A stretch of 64,000 bases of DNA from Paraglaciecola arctica BSs20135 (GCF_000314995.1 NZ_BAEO01000015.1:124001-188000), one strand, 5' to 3'. Positions 16,241 through 27,230 are shown, numbered from the stretch's first letter. Numbers and translations: made by a program. The notes: a model not told the origin generated them from the letters alone.

Positions 16241-18712
16241 ATGCAAATCCTAATGTGGTTTTTATATGTAATAGCAGCGCTAGGCGTAACAAGCTATTTT
16301 CGAATGAAATTGTTTAATGCAACTATCGCAATATTTTGCCTATTTGTAGTTGGAAATATTATAGGTCTAATAGGTGAGTTTACCTGGTTAGCATTTTTAA
16401 TTGTGGCCCTACCCCTCAATATTGAATCGGTTCGTAAGCAATATATCAGTGAGCCTATTTTTAAAATCTACAAAAAAATCATGCCTGAAATGTCGAGCAC
16501 AGAAAAAGATGCCATCGATGCTGGTACGGTTTGGTGGGATGGCGAAATATTTAGTGGTAACCCAAATTGGCAAATGCTCCATAACATTCCTCAAGCTCGT
16601 CTAACGGCTGAAGAACAAGCATTTTTAGACGGTCCGGTAGAAGAAGTCTGTAAAATGTGTGATGACTGGGAAATCACCCACAAAAATGCCGACCTTTCTG
16701 CAGAAGTGTGGCAGTACCTAAAAGATCATAAATTCTTTGCCATGATCATCAAAAAAGAATTTGGTGGTTTGGACTTTTCTGCATATTGCCAATCTCGTGT
16801 GCTACAAAAGTTATCTAGTGTCAGTGCTGTGCTATCCACTACTGTAGGTGTGCCTAATTCATTAGGGCCTGGTGAGTTATTACAACACTACGGAACTGAA
16901 GAACAACAAAATCATTATTTACCAAGATTAGCCGTGGGTGATGAAATTCCCTGTTTCGCACTAACAGGTCCTGAAGCGGGTTCGGATGCAGGCTCCTTAC
17001 CTGACAGCGGTATAGTGTGCAAAGGACAATGGAACGGCGAAGAGATACTTGGTATGCGCCTAACCTTTGATAAGCGTTATATCACCTTAGCCCCGGTTGC
17101 GACTGTTATTGGCTTGGCTTTTAAAATGTATGATCCAGACGGATTATTAGGTGATGAGCAAGAATTAGGCATTACCTGTGCATTATTACCGAGAGACACT
17201 GCAGGAATGGAAATAGGCAACCGCCATTTCCCACTAAATGTACCCTTCCAAAATGGACCAATCAGAGGTCAGGATATTTTTGTACCTTTAGATTACATTA
17301 TTGGTGGTACCAAAATGATCGGCCAAGGCTGGCGTATGTTAGTTGAATGTTTATCTGTGGGTCGAGTTATTACCTTACCATCAAACTCAGCAGGTGGAGC
17401 CAAGAGTATTGCTCTTGCGACTGGCGCTTACGCGCGTATTCGTCGTCAATTTAAAATGCCTATAGGTAAAATGGAAGGCATTGAAGAGATGTTAGGCCGT
17501 ATAGGTGGAAATGCTTACTTGATGGACGCAGTCACTTCCTTTTCAACTAAAGGCATAGATTTAGGTGAGAAACCTTCGGTTATATCCGCTATCTGTAAAT
17601 ATCATTTAACAGAAAAAATGCGTCAGGTAATTAATGACTCCATGGATGTACATGGTGGCAAAGGCATTATGCTTGGAGCCAATAACTATTTAGGCCGTGC
17701 CTATCAAGGTGCACCTATTGCAATTACAGTTGAAGGCGCCAACATTCTAACCCGTAATATGATGATATACGGGCAAGGCGCCATGCGCTGCCATCCTTAT
17801 GTATTAAAAGAATTACTAGCAGCCAACAATCCTGATGCAGACGAAAGTTTAGAGCAATTTGATGAAGCAGTATTTGGACATATTGGTTTTGCAATCAGTA
17901 ACTTATTCCGCAGTTTATGGTTTTCTCTAACGGGAGCTCAATTGACTAAAGCACCTTTTGATGACGAAACCTCAGGTTATTATCGTTCAATGCAGCGTTA
18001 TAGTTCTAATATGGCCTTTTTATCTGATGTTGCCATGGCAGTCTTAGGTGGTGAATTAAAACGCCGTGAACGTATTTCGGCGCGTTTAGGTGACATATTG
18101 AGCTATCTATACCTCACCTCATGTGTATTGAAACGTTTTGATGATGAAGGACGCAAAGCTGACGATTTACCTTTAGTGCACTGGGCTATGCAAGACAGTT
18201 TACACAAACTAGAAATTGCATTGGAGGAGTTATTCGACAACTTCCCTTCTAAGATAATGGGTAAAGCACTTAAATTAATTATCATGCCTTTTGGGAAAAA
18301 ATATAAGCGTCCCTCTGATCAATTAGAGCATGACATTGCCACACTGTTACAGACTCCGAATGAAGCCCGTAATCGCTTAGGTGCGGGACAATATTTATCT
18401 CGCGTGCCAGGTAACTTGATGGGTGATTTAGAGCAAACCCTTGAAAACGTAGTAGCCGCAGAACCTATTTATAATAAGGTATGTAAGGCAGCTAAAGAAT
18501 ATCTACCTTTTACCGAGTTAGATAAGGTGGCGGATAGAGGTCTGGAATTGCAAGTGATTACCGAAGAACAAGCTAGTTTGCTTAGAGAAACAGAGAAAGG
18601 GCGATTACGCACTATCAATGTTGATGACTTCAAACATAGTGAATTGGTACAAACGGTTGAAATAGAAAAACCAAAACCCAAAAGAAAACCACGAGCCACC
18701 AAAACTGTTTAA
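16241..18712 (+). CDS. fadE: Acyl-CoA dehydrogenase FadE
   Basis: FadE performs the first oxidation of each beta-oxidation cycle on medium- and long-chain acyl-CoAs. It is 823 residues long, close to E. coli FadE (814). Residues 1-50 hold hydrophobic segments that anchor it to the inner membrane. The acyl-CoA dehydrogenase core includes [20 protein letters not shown], and the C-terminal domain ends in a basic tail ([12 protein letters not shown]). GGAG precedes the ATG. A FadR-like site in the promoter indicates control by fatty acids. Confidence 0.95.
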   Translation: MQILMWFLYVIAALGVTSYFRMKLFNATIAIFCLFVVGNIIGLIGEFTWLAFLIVALPLNIESVRKQYISEPIFKIYKKIMPEMSSTEKDAIDAGTVWWDGEIFSGNPNWQMLHNIPQARLTAEEQAFLDGPVEEVCKMCDDWEITHKNADLSAEVWQYLKDHKFFAMIIKKEFGGLDFSAYCQSRVLQKLSSVSAVLSTTVGVPNSLGPGELLQHYGTEEQQNHYLPRLAVGDEIPCFALTGPEAGSDAGSLPDSGIVCKGQWNGEEILGMRLTFDKRYITLAPVATVIGLAFKMYDPDGLLGDEQELGITCALLPRDTAGMEIGNRHFPLNVPFQNGPIRGQDIFVPLDYIIGGTKMIGQGWRMLVECLSVGRVITLPSNSAGGAKSIALATGAYARIRRQFKMPIGKMEGIEEMLGRIGGNAYLMDAVTSFSTKGIDLGEKPSVISAICKYHLTEKMRQVINDSMDVHGGKGIMLGANNYLGRAYQGAPIAITVEGANILTRNMMIYGQGAMRCHPYVLKELLAANNPDADESLEQFDEAVFGHIGFAISNLFRSLWFSLTGAQLTKAPFDDETSGYYRSMQRYSSNMAFLSDVAMAVLGGELKRRERISARLGDILSYLYLTSCVLKRFDDEGRKADDLPLVHWAMQDSLHKLEIALEELFDNFPSKIMGKALKLIIMPFGKKYKRPSDQLEHDIATLLQTPNEARNRLGAGQYLSRVPGNLMGDLEQTLENVVAAEPIYNKVCKAAKEYLPFTELDKVADRGLELQVITEEQASLLRETEKGRLRTINVDDFKHSELVQTVEIEKPKPKRKPRATKTV

Positions 18713-18722
18713 GCCCTATCTT

Positions 18723-18750
18723 AAAGCCCTGTTAATCAGGGCTTTTTTTT
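18723..18750 (+). terminator. Intrinsic terminator of fadE
   Basis: AAAGCCCTG and CAGGGCTTT form a strong nine-base-pair stem with a five-base loop, followed by a run of T residues, 10 bases after the fadE stop codon. Confidence 0.9.
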
Positions 18751-18906
18751 AGAAGTAAGATGAAATACCAGGATAATTAAACAACCAAATTAGCAATTTG
18801 GTCATAATAAACATTCTTAAATTAAAAAAACAAGCTCATAAAAAACTGGTTTTGCAGCACAGAGCGCGGATAATCACATTTTATTACAGGGGCAATCGAA
18901 GAATAG

Positions 18907-20364
18907 TTACCCCCTAAACACCCGCTGCGCATGTGTTACTAACCCTGATGTCACACTACCAAAATGATTACCTATCACTACTTCAACATCTGGAAATATT
19001 GAGTTTATCCAAGTTTGAATGACCGGTGAAACCGCGGTGCCTCCGGTAACAAATATGCTGTCGGGTTGGGTGCCCGCTAGTTGTACACATTCGTTAATAA
19101 GTACTTCAAATTGCCTTAATTCATCCTTGATGGCATCGCTCAATGCTACTCGGCTGATAGGTACCAACAGATCATTTTCAATATAATGAAGTGGTAAACT
19201 GATATTTTCGTTACCTGATAGTTGGATTTTCGCCATTTCAGCACTTTGGTTGAGTCTGAGTCCTAGTTTGCGATCTCTTAGTGTTCTTAATCTTTCGAGT
19301 CGTTTGTCTTCGCACATGCTGCAGAACCTTGCTAGTTCAATGCCTGTTCTATTAGCACTAAAGTCCTGCTGTGCCCTAACATCATTAATATTGACCGCTT
19401 GGCTAAATAAAGTAATCGGCACAGGTAGGCCGTTGTTTAACATGGCGTTTTTACCAAAGTGAGGCATTATTGTCATTAGGGCCAATTTGTTATCAAGATC
19501 AATACCCCCTACCCTTTTACCCGAATAACTTAATATGCCAGTTTCTCTAGTGTCAGAATGAATATAACTAGGCCCTAGTTTTAGCATGGAACAATCGGTG
19601 GTACCTCCTCCCAAATCGAGAATAAGCACCACTCTATCTTTCGTCAGTTGTGTTTCATAATGGTAGGCTGCGGCTACAGGCTCCATTAAAAACTCAACAT
19701 CTTTAAACCCCACTTTTTTGGCGGCTTTGTCGATGATTTGTAAGGCTTGTTTGTTGCCATCATTTCCTTGTAGGCCATGAAAATTAACAGGTCGGCCAAT
19801 GACAACTTGGTCTAACTCAATTCCCTTTACATATTCACTTTCTTGTTTAATAAAAGACAACATTTTTTCAACTACAGTTGAAAACACTAGTTGCTGGGCG
19901 GCAGAAATATTAGCCCCAAGAAAGGATTTGGGTGACTTAATGAAAAAACCGTTTTCAGGATCAGCAATATGAGCTAATTCGGCTTCTTTACCGAAGATAA
20001 CCTCGCGGTTGGATTGCAAGGCTTGCATTACACTTTGTGATTTTTGGCTGGTTTTAGCGTCTTCACGATTTTCTTTGCGTATTTGTTTACGAAACACACT
20101 AACCAGTTCCTCATCACTTAAAATACGTACATCTTTTGACTTATCACCATTATTAATGCGTTGTGATTGAGCAGTCTTTTGTGCACGAACTCGCTTAGAT
20201 AACTCTAACTCTGAAACCTCTTCAGCTTGGATCACGCCGTGCTCTAAAAAGATACAAGAAGACAGCCTAGTTTCACCGTCTTCCAATGGAATGAGTACAG
20301 TTTCATTATTATCTATTATGCCGATCGAACAATTGGATGTACCGAAATCTAATCCTGCAAACAT
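18907..20364 (-). CDS. yegD: Hsp70-family protein YegD
   Basis: This 485-residue protein has the actin-like ATPase fold of Hsp70 but no substrate-binding domain of DnaK size. The phosphate-1 motif is FAGLDFGTSNCSIGI at the N-terminus, phosphate-2 is LILDLGGGTTDCSM, and the adenosine motif is IFVTGGTAVSPVI. E. coli YegD (about 450 residues) has the same plan; its client is unknown. A charged insert rich in Lys, Arg and Gln at about 60-115 may be disordered. It is convergent with fadE and probably transcribed alone. Confidence 0.9.
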   Translation of the reverse strand: MFAGLDFGTSNCSIGIIDNNETVLIPLEDGETRLSSCIFLEHGVIQAEEVSELELSKRVRAQKTAQSQRINNGDKSKDVRILSDEELVSVFRKQIRKENREDAKTSQKSQSVMQALQSNREVIFGKEAELAHIADPENGFFIKSPKSFLGANISAAQQLVFSTVVEKMLSFIKQESEYVKGIELDQVVIGRPVNFHGLQGNDGNKQALQIIDKAAKKVGFKDVEFLMEPVAAAYHYETQLTKDRVVLILDLGGGTTDCSMLKLGPSYIHSDTRETGILSYSGKRVGGIDLDNKLALMTIMPHFGKNAMLNNGLPVPITLFSQAVNINDVRAQQDFSANRTGIELARFCSMCEDKRLERLRTLRDRKLGLRLNQSAEMAKIQLSGNENISLPLHYIENDLLVPISRVALSDAIKDELRQFEVLINECVQLAGTQPDSIFVTGGTAVSPVIQTWINSIFPDVEVVIGNHFGSVTSGLVTHAQRVFRG

Positions 20365-20648
20365 AAGAACTCACCCTTGTGGCAATTAAAAAGTTGAGCG
20401 TTTTAGCCCATTTAACAGATGGCGTCAACGAGACATTTGAAATGAATTCAACAATTTCAAACTCAAAGAGAGTTATCTAAATTAAATGTATTGGTATCAC
20501 CACAGATATGTAGCTCTACAGAAGTGTTATTTTCTAAGAGTGAAAATATAAAAGCTCTTATAAAACAGGTCCCTACATACCCTAATATTTACTTAACCTA
20601 ACAAGTAACGATAGCGCAGTTAAAGCTAGCATCTACCAAATTTGTATC
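20365..20648. other. Non-coding gap upstream of yegD
   Basis: About 280 bases upstream of yegD contain no open frame with coding character. It should hold the yegD promoter. I see no strong repeats or known regulatory motif apart from AT-rich stretches. Confidence 0.5.
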
Positions 20649-20689
20649 AGAAGCCGGTTGTTTTATTGGATTGTGCCCAACCGGCTTCT
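20649..20689 (-). terminator. Terminator-like hairpin after the acyl-CoA ligase gene
   Basis: AGAAGCCGGTTG and CAACCGGCTTCT form a perfect 12-base-pair stem with a 17-base loop, ending 11 bases beyond the ligase stop codon. The T-run is weak. It probably marks the 3' end of the Atu-type operon. Confidence 0.6.
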
Positions 20690-20700
20690 TCGGGATATAT

Positions 20701-22320
20701 CTAACTTTCCTCTTTTGCAAATATATCGCGATATTGATCCCGTAATTCTACTTTGCGTACTTTCCCCGTTCCCGTCACCGGCAGTGAATCACAGAAAAAA
20801 ATAGCCTTAGGCACTTCGAACTTGCCTAGGTGAGCTTTGCAGTGCAATTCTATTTCTGCCTTATCCATTTCAGCCCCCGATTGGATTATCATACATACAC
20901 AAACAGCTTCGCCCCAGTGAGGATGGCTTATACCAAATGCCGCTGCTCGCTCTACGCCCTCGAGGGATTCTAAGATCTGCTCAACTTTCTGGGATGATAC
21001 ATTTTCGCCACCGGACTTAATGGTATCTTTTATGCGATCAATAAACAGTAATTGCCCTTGGTTATCAATTAAACCTAGATCACCAGTATGGTGCCAACCA
21101 AATCGAACGGCTTCATCGGAAGCCTCAGGATTTTTATAATAGCCACTCATCACTTGCGGCCCTCGCCAAACTATTTCACCGACTTCTCCATTCGGAAGTT
21201 CATTGCCAAATTCGTCCAGAATAGCTTGTTCCGCAGTACAAACAGGGACTCCCCAGTAATTACCTTCAGCAAATTCAGTCAGGGTATTATCGCGATACAT
21301 GCAGGCCAATGGGGCAAATTCTGTTTGCCCACTGCCTAAATGCATAACACAGCCAAAGGCCTGGCGTACTTTATCTAAACTTTGGCGATTCATCGCAGCC
21401 ATGGCGTAAACGCCCGTTTTAAACTTTCTGAAATCACGTTTTTCGATATCAGGGGTAGCCAATAAAGCATTCCACATCATAGGAAGTAATACCGCGGTTT
21501 CAATTTGTTCTTGTTCAATACTGTTAATAATTAAGCTAGGTTCGAATGCGGCATGTAATACAGCACAGCCACCTCGTAATAGGGTTGGGTGTAAAATAGA
21601 TAAGGCTGCACAGTGAAACAGCGGTAACACTACCATCATGCGACTTTGTTTATTGATATCCAATTCGATAACACCAGCCAGTGCGGACATCATCAAGGTT
21701 AAGTGGGAAGATTCCACAGCCTTCGGCCTTGAGGTTGTACCCGACGTATAAATCATATGAGCGGTATCACGATCGACAATAATACGATCTTCAACCTCAG
21801 TTGTGTTTTGATGCACAATTAATTCATCTAGTGCATAGTTGGCTTGGCCTTTTTCTTTGCCTATTTGCGCAGTGAGCATGATGTTATCGCTATTGCTACA
21901 AAGCGATAAAACAATGTCGTTAAATATATCTTCATATACGATGGCCACAGACTCGCTGTGCTCAAAGTTATAACGAATGTCATCGATATTTTGCATAAAA
22001 TTAATGGGAACTACGATCACGCCAAGCTTGTAGCATGCAAAATAAACCACCACCATATCTCGTTGGTTAGTCGAAATTAAAGAAAGTTTATCGCCTTGTT
22101 TTAGGCCCTTTGAGGTAAGACCGTACGCGAGCTGGTTAACGCGGTTATTTAACTCGCCATAGGTTGTCTCGCGGCGCCCTCCTTTAGGAAAGTCGACTAG
22201 TGCGGTTTTACCAGCACTGTCTCGGCTGCGTCGCCTCAATAAGTCTCCCATTGCGACACGTTCAATCAGATTTTTTTCCAGCGCTTTATCTCTCATCTTC
22301 AGATCCTTAGGCGATAACAT
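20701..22320 (-). CDS. AMP-dependent acyl-CoA ligase of the Atu-type cluster
   Basis: A 539-residue adenylate-forming enzyme that would activate a free carboxylic acid to its CoA thioester. The ATP loop is MIYTSGTTSRPKAVESSH. Downstream are the adenylate motif GSGQTEFAP, the hinge HTGDLGLIDNQGQLLFIDRIKD, and the C-terminal lysine motif PVTGTGKVRKVELR. It is the last gene of the cluster and occupies the place of AtuH in Pseudomonas aeruginosa, though the sequence resembles the broad CaiC/FadK group. The natural acid cannot be read from sequence; a citronellate-like branched acid is inferred from the neighbours. Confidence 0.82.
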   Translation of the reverse strand: MLSPKDLKMRDKALEKNLIERVAMGDLLRRRSRDSAGKTALVDFPKGGRRETTYGELNNRVNQLAYGLTSKGLKQGDKLSLISTNQRDMVVVYFACYKLGVIVVPINFMQNIDDIRYNFEHSESVAIVYEDIFNDIVLSLCSNSDNIMLTAQIGKEKGQANYALDELIVHQNTTEVEDRIIVDRDTAHMIYTSGTTSRPKAVESSHLTLMMSALAGVIELDINKQSRMMVVLPLFHCAALSILHPTLLRGGCAVLHAAFEPSLIINSIEQEQIETAVLLPMMWNALLATPDIEKRDFRKFKTGVYAMAAMNRQSLDKVRQAFGCVMHLGSGQTEFAPLACMYRDNTLTEFAEGNYWGVPVCTAEQAILDEFGNELPNGEVGEIVWRGPQVMSGYYKNPEASDEAVRFGWHHTGDLGLIDNQGQLLFIDRIKDTIKSGGENVSSQKVEQILESLEGVERAAAFGISHPHWGEAVCVCMIIQSGAEMDKAEIELHCKAHLGKFEVPKAIFFCDSLPVTGTGKVRKVELRDQYRDIFAKEES

Positions 22321-22416
22321 ACCGTTTTATATAGTTTTTATAGGTAATTGCCGTGCTAAGTCGAACTCAACAACATCACTCATAGAATGTCTACTGGCAA
22401 CTTTAATGTTGTTTTT

Positions 22417-23289
22417 TTAACGCAATACCTCGGGTAATTCAGAACGGTGGAAACCGTCCCATGTGTCACTATTACTTGGCTTCTGATTGGTTAAAGGGAA
22501 TAGCGCAGGGGCCGAGCCCATGTTTGAGCCACCATCTACCCAAATAGATTGTCCGCTAATAAAATTTGCACCATCGCTCATTAAAAAACATATAACAGAG
22601 GATATTTCTGCCTCACAGGCAATACGGCCTAATGGCACAGCATATTTCAGATTGCGCAAAGCCACTTTCATTTCATCTGGATAGGTATCAAGCCCTGAAG
22701 ATGCCACCCAACCTGGAGCAACGGTATTAACCCGCACACCATGCCGCCCCCATTCCCATGCAGCCGTTTTGGTCAGGTTTTCGACACCCGCTCGAGCAGC
22801 ACCAGAGTGCCCCATACCGGGCATGCCATTTTTGTTGTCAGCGGTAATGTTGACAATACTGCCGCCATGGGTTTTGAAATGTTGTTTAAACATTTCTCTG
22901 GCCATTAAAAAGCCGCCAACTAAATTGGTTTGCACAACCGTTTCAAAACCTTTCTTACTAATGGCTTCTAGAGGTGCACGAAACTGACCTCCTGCCACAT
23001 TAACAAGACCGTGAATACGAGTGTTTTTTTCAAGAATTTGTCCAATGGTTTCAGTCACTTTTTCTTCGTCGCGGATGTCTATCCCGTAGTATTGTGCTTC
23101 ACCACCATCATCGGTTATTTCTTGTGCCGTTTTACGAAGTTTTTCAACTGTCCGTCCTAACAACAACACTGTGGCACCAAGAGATGCTAATTCGTGAGCG
23201 GTGCAGCGCCCAATGCCGCTGCCTCCACCAGTAATGACGATAGTTTTGCCACTGAAGCTTTTCGCCGCAAGGCTAGATTGATAACCCAT
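22417..23289 (-). CDS. SDR-family oxidoreductase (AtuB/AtuG-like)
   Basis: A 290-residue short-chain dehydrogenase/reductase. The nucleotide-binding motif TGGGSGIG lies near residue 22, NVAGG is the family NNAG variant, and IWVDGG is near the C-terminus. The usual catalytic Y-x3-K is not obvious: the segment reads GHSGAARAGVENLTK, with Ala where Tyr is expected, as in peroxisomal 2,4-dienoyl-CoA reductases. The start at 23289 is set by AAAGGAGGT seven bases upstream; a start six codons earlier would consume that site. Role in the cluster: probably reduction or oxidation of a CoA-bound or alcohol intermediate. Confidence 0.8.
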   Translation of the reverse strand: MGYQSSLAAKSFSGKTIVITGGGSGIGRCTAHELASLGATVLLLGRTVEKLRKTAQEITDDGGEAQYYGIDIRDEEKVTETIGQILEKNTRIHGLVNVAGGQFRAPLEAISKKGFETVVQTNLVGGFLMAREMFKQHFKTHGGSIVNITADNKNGMPGMGHSGAARAGVENLTKTAAWEWGRHGVRVNTVAPGWVASSGLDTYPDEMKVALRNLKYAVPLGRIACEAEISSVICFLMSDGANFISGQSIWVDGGSNMGSAPALFPLTNQKPSNSDTWDGFHRSELPEVLR

Positions 23290-23371
23290 AGTTGTACCTC
23301 CTTTCAAAATGAACGTGATTTTTTGTCTAAACTGACCAACATAATACAGCTCGGATCATAGGGAAATGGCG

Positions 23372-25165
23372 TCATACACCCCAACTTTTGGGTACGTTAA
23401 CTTGCATCGATAACAACATCTGCGCCGCTGCTTTTCCTTGAGAATCTATTCTGAGAGATGCCGTTCCGCCTCCGCCTAACGCTTCGGTCATCAGGAAGTT
23501 AAAACCATCAATTCCAGGCACATTAAAACGCTCTACCTCACCTTCAACCTGATGAGAGAAATAGTCTTGCACCGCTTTTGCTGTTACCTGATGGTAAAGA
23601 ACCGGTAAAAATTTGGCCTCACGTGAAATAATGCCAATGTTCACATTATTACCTTTGTCACCACTACGTGCGTACACCAGTTTTGATAAGGGCACGGTTG
23701 CCATTTCATCTTCCGTTAACCTGTCATTTTTTGTACGCTGCGCGGAGTACGAACTTGCCAAAGCTCGTTCTGAGTGTTCAGGGCTCAAATAACACTTTTC
23801 AATAATTGGATCATTGTTTAGCTGCACAATTACAGGCACTAAGGACTTGTCTATCAATGCCGAATGAACACGTATTAATGGTTGTGGTTTGGGGCGACCA
23901 GCACCAAAACCGCACATGCCGGGAGCGGCAGATGTGGCAAGGTAAGCAATTTCTTGGGAAGTAAATTGTAATGCTTCTTTAGAGTCGTGATGCAAGCCAA
24001 ATTTAACCATCACTTCGCGAGTATTTTGGGCTTTTGCATGTGGCCCGTAAGTCGCCTCTGAACCAATGATTTCTAAATTAGTATCGCGATAACTAGGCCA
24101 GCCTTTTTCGGCAAACGCTCGTTCAGTGCGTTTTATGAGTGCATCGACGTTAGCTTGGCCTTTTTCAACACAACGCTCTCCCCCCATAAAGAAAGAGCTC
24201 ATTAGTTTGTAGCCATCCACATAAGTGGCACAGACTTTATATTGATTGCCCGGGGCTCGCCCTTTGGCTCCAGAAACACGTACGCGATTTTTCGCCACTT
24301 GTTTGAGCTCAATATTACTAAAGTCGCAGGCAACGTCGGGCAATAGATAATTAGCCGGATCACCAATTTCATATAAAACTTGCTCGCCTACAGTCGCGGT
24401 ACTTACCATGCCGCCAGTATTTGGTGGAATACAAATATCAAAATCACCGTTACTGCTTACTTCTGCAATGGGGTAACTCATATTTGAAAAATCTGGGACT
24501 AAATGCCAATCTGTAAAGTTGCCTCCTGTGCACTGTGCACCACATTCCAGTACATGACCCGCCAGCGCACCTTGGGCTAACTTGTCATAGTCATTTTGGC
24601 TCCAAGAAAACTCATGTATTAATGGCGCGATAGTCAGCGCACTATCCACGATGCGACCTGTAACAACTATATCCGCACCAGCGGCTAAGGCGTCAGCAAT
24701 GGGCTGTGCACCTAAATAGGCATTGATACTGGCAAGGCGTTTAGGCAAGGGCTGTTTGGTCTGAGTTTCTGATAAATCGCAATCGGATAACTCACTGCGC
24801 CTAGCAGATAAATCGTCGCCATAAACACCCGCAATATTTAGGTTTATATCTAATTCACTACAAAGTTGTTTAAGTGCCGCAATACAACTAGGCACATTCA
24901 TGCCACCAGCATTGGCAATCACTTTGATACCTTTTTTAGCGCAGTCTTGTAAAACATCCTTCATAGCGACAGTGACAAAATCAACAGCGTAGCCATAGTT
25001 ATCGTTTCTTGCTCGAGCCTGTGACAATATTGCCATGGTCACTTCAGCTAAATAATCAAAAATAAGGTAATCAATCTCACCGCCATCAACTAATTGTCGA
25101 GCTGATAGTTGACTGTCGCCGTAAAATGCCGAGGCTCCGCCAATTCTTACTGTTTTATCTGTCAT
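23372..25165 (-). CDS. atuA: Acyclic terpene utilisation protein AtuA
   Basis: This 597-residue protein matches AtuA in length and architecture: a large DUF1446 domain (VRIGGASAFYGDSQLSARQLV at the start, VVTGRIVDSALTIAP and AQCTGGNFTDW in the middle) and a C-terminal AtuA-like alpha/beta domain from about residue 500 (VPLSKLVYARSGDKGNNVNIGI). AtuA is required for growth on citronellol and geraniol in Pseudomonas, but its biochemical role is unsettled. It is the marker gene that gives the cluster its name. It sits 11 bases after the biotin carboxylase gene. Confidence 0.9.
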   Translation of the reverse strand: MTDKTVRIGGASAFYGDSQLSARQLVDGGEIDYLIFDYLAEVTMAILSQARARNDNYGYAVDFVTVAMKDVLQDCAKKGIKVIANAGGMNVPSCIAALKQLCSELDINLNIAGVYGDDLSARRSELSDCDLSETQTKQPLPKRLASINAYLGAQPIADALAAGADIVVTGRIVDSALTIAPLIHEFSWSQNDYDKLAQGALAGHVLECGAQCTGGNFTDWHLVPDFSNMSYPIAEVSSNGDFDICIPPNTGGMVSTATVGEQVLYEIGDPANYLLPDVACDFSNIELKQVAKNRVRVSGAKGRAPGNQYKVCATYVDGYKLMSSFFMGGERCVEKGQANVDALIKRTERAFAEKGWPSYRDTNLEIIGSEATYGPHAKAQNTREVMVKFGLHHDSKEALQFTSQEIAYLATSAAPGMCGFGAGRPKPQPLIRVHSALIDKSLVPVIVQLNNDPIIEKCYLSPEHSERALASSYSAQRTKNDRLTEDEMATVPLSKLVYARSGDKGNNVNIGIISREAKFLPVLYHQVTAKAVQDYFSHQVEGEVERFNVPGIDGFNFLMTEALGGGGTASLRIDSQGKAAAQMLLSMQVNVPKSWGV

Positions 25166-25176
25166 AAAAACCTTCG

Positions 25177-27156
25177 TTATTTTTTTAAATCTTCCACTTG
25201 ATCAGATGCGATAGTGACCAGTAGTTGTTTGGATTTAACTTGCTGGCCTATTGCCACGCCAACAAATTCCACTCGTCCCTTTACCGCCGCTTTCATTTGG
25301 TGCTCCATCTTCATGGCTTCCATTACCACTAAAATTTGCCCCACCTCAACTTCGTCATTATCCTGCACCAACACATCGACAATCACGCCGTCCATAACAG
25401 CCTTAACGTCACCGCTACCTTCGGTGCCATTTACCACAGCGGGTTTGTGGGTGATATTCTCAAATCTATAGTGTCCAGTACCATCATCTAGAAACAGTAC
25501 ATTTTGTTGTAATACATAGTGACAAGGTTCACGTATGCCCTGTTCAATAACCACACATTGATTTTCAAGATGGGAAATGACGTCTAATTCGGTTGCGCCG
25601 CTATCTGTAGACACCCAATAGTGGTTTTCTTGCTTTGTAAGATGTATGTCGTAAGTCTGGCTATTAAAATCTAGCTTAAAGTTATAGGCCTCTCCCGCAG
25701 CACTACGCCACGTAGATCCCCCTGCCAGTTCGTGCTGATAATAAAGTACGGCGGCACGGGCTAATGTGCTTACTGTGGCAGTATCACGGCACACACTGTC
25801 GTCATCACCGAAATGTTGTTCGATAAAAGCGGTAGTTGCCTCACCCGCTAAAAAAACTGGGTGCCTCAACACATTTTGTAGAAATAGTTTATTGGTATTA
25901 ACACCTAACAGTTGGGTGTCTTGAGTAGCGCTGGCAAGGCACCGCGCTGCGTTCAAACGGTTGTCTGCGTATGCAATAATTTTTGCTAACATTGGGTCAT
26001 AATGAGGGCTCACCACGTCTCCGGTGTTGATCCCGTGATCAATTCGAATACCTTGGCGGTGCTCGGTTGTTTGCCACAATAAAACTTCACCGGTCTGGGG
26101 CATAAAGGCATTACGCGGATCTTCGGCATAAAGACGTACTTCTATCGCATGTCCAGTTATGACAACCTCTTCTTGCTTTAATGGCAGAGGTTCACCTGCT
26201 GCCACTAATAATTGCCATGCCACAAGGTCTTGCCCAATCACCAATTCGGTCACAGGGTGTTCAACTTGTAAACGTGTATTCATTTCTAGGAAATAAAAGT
26301 TCTTATCTTTATCAACTAAAAACTCGACCGTACCTGCACCTTTGTAATGACAGGCCTTCGCGGCTTCAACCGCAGCATTGCCCATACGTTGCCGCAATTC
26401 ATCATCCACAAAAGGCGATGGCGCCTCTTCCACCACCTTTTGATGTCGGCGTTGTATAGAGCAATCTCGTTCGCCTAGGTGTACGGTGTTTCCAAAGGCG
26501 TCAGCAAACACTTGGATCTCGATATGACGGGGTTCTATTACTGCCCGTTCTAAAATTAACTCACCACTTCCAAAGGCGTTTTGTGCTTCAGAGCGCGCGG
26601 TTTTAATATGACCGGCCAGCTCTGATTCATTCCAAACCAGCCGCATACCTCGTCCACCGCCACCGGCCGATGCTTTGACCATAAGGGGAAAGCCAATCTG
26701 CTGTGCTTGTTCGATAAGTACCTGATCACTTTGGTCCTCTCCCTGGTAACCTGGAATACAGGGAACACCCGCGGCTAACATGGCCACTTTGGATAGCCTC
26801 TTACTCCCCATAAGCTCAATGGCATCAGCATTTGGGCCAATAAAGGTAATACAGGCTTCTTCGCAAGCACGGGAAAATGAGGCATTTTCTGACAAAAAGC
26901 CATAGCCTGGATGGATCGCATCGGCGCCAGTTTTTATTGCCGCAGCAATAATTTTTTCTGCAACTAGGTAGGAATCCCCGACACTAGCCGCCCCAACACA
27001 CACCGCTTGGTCTGCTTCAAGCACATGGCGAGCCTGACTATCGGCTTGGCTATATATCGCTACTGTTCGATAACCCAATCGTCTAGCTGTTTGGATCACC
27101 CTTACGGCAATTTCACCACGGTTCGCAATCAGTATTTTATTCAGTGTTTTCATCAT
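25177..27156 (-). CDS. atuF: Acyl-CoA carboxylase alpha subunit (biotin carboxylase/BCCP), AtuF-like
   Basis: This 659-residue subunit carboxylates its own biotin using ATP and bicarbonate. The biotin carboxylase domain fills residues 5-450 (KILIANRGEIAVRVI, the glycine-rich loop KASAGGGGRGMR, EMNTRLQVEHPVTE). A linker follows, and the C-terminal biotinyl domain has the MEAMKMEH motif with Lys616 biotinylated. The length fits AtuF of geranyl-CoA carboxylase, and also LiuD of methylcrotonyl-CoA carboxylase; the adjacent atuA favours AtuF. A 12-base direct repeat (ACTCGTTATTGA, twice at 15-base spacing, 27159-27185) lies just upstream. Confidence 0.88.
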   Translation of the reverse strand: MMKTLNKILIANRGEIAVRVIQTARRLGYRTVAIYSQADSQARHVLEADQAVCVGAASVGDSYLVAEKIIAAAIKTGADAIHPGYGFLSENASFSRACEEACITFIGPNADAIELMGSKRLSKVAMLAAGVPCIPGYQGEDQSDQVLIEQAQQIGFPLMVKASAGGGGRGMRLVWNESELAGHIKTARSEAQNAFGSGELILERAVIEPRHIEIQVFADAFGNTVHLGERDCSIQRRHQKVVEEAPSPFVDDELRQRMGNAAVEAAKACHYKGAGTVEFLVDKDKNFYFLEMNTRLQVEHPVTELVIGQDLVAWQLLVAAGEPLPLKQEEVVITGHAIEVRLYAEDPRNAFMPQTGEVLLWQTTEHRQGIRIDHGINTGDVVSPHYDPMLAKIIAYADNRLNAARCLASATQDTQLLGVNTNKLFLQNVLRHPVFLAGEATTAFIEQHFGDDDSVCRDTATVSTLARAAVLYYQHELAGGSTWRSAAGEAYNFKLDFNSQTYDIHLTKQENHYWVSTDSGATELDVISHLENQCVVIEQGIREPCHYVLQQNVLFLDDGTGHYRFENITHKPAVVNGTEGSGDVKAVMDGVIVDVLVQDNDEVEVGQILVVMEAMKMEHQMKAAVKGRVEFVGVAIGQQVKSKQLLVTIASDQVEDLKK

Positions 27157-27230
27157 CGACTCGTTATTGATTCACTCGTTATTGACCCACTCAAAATCAC
27201 TGGGCTGTTGAAAGTAATATATGACATCAA

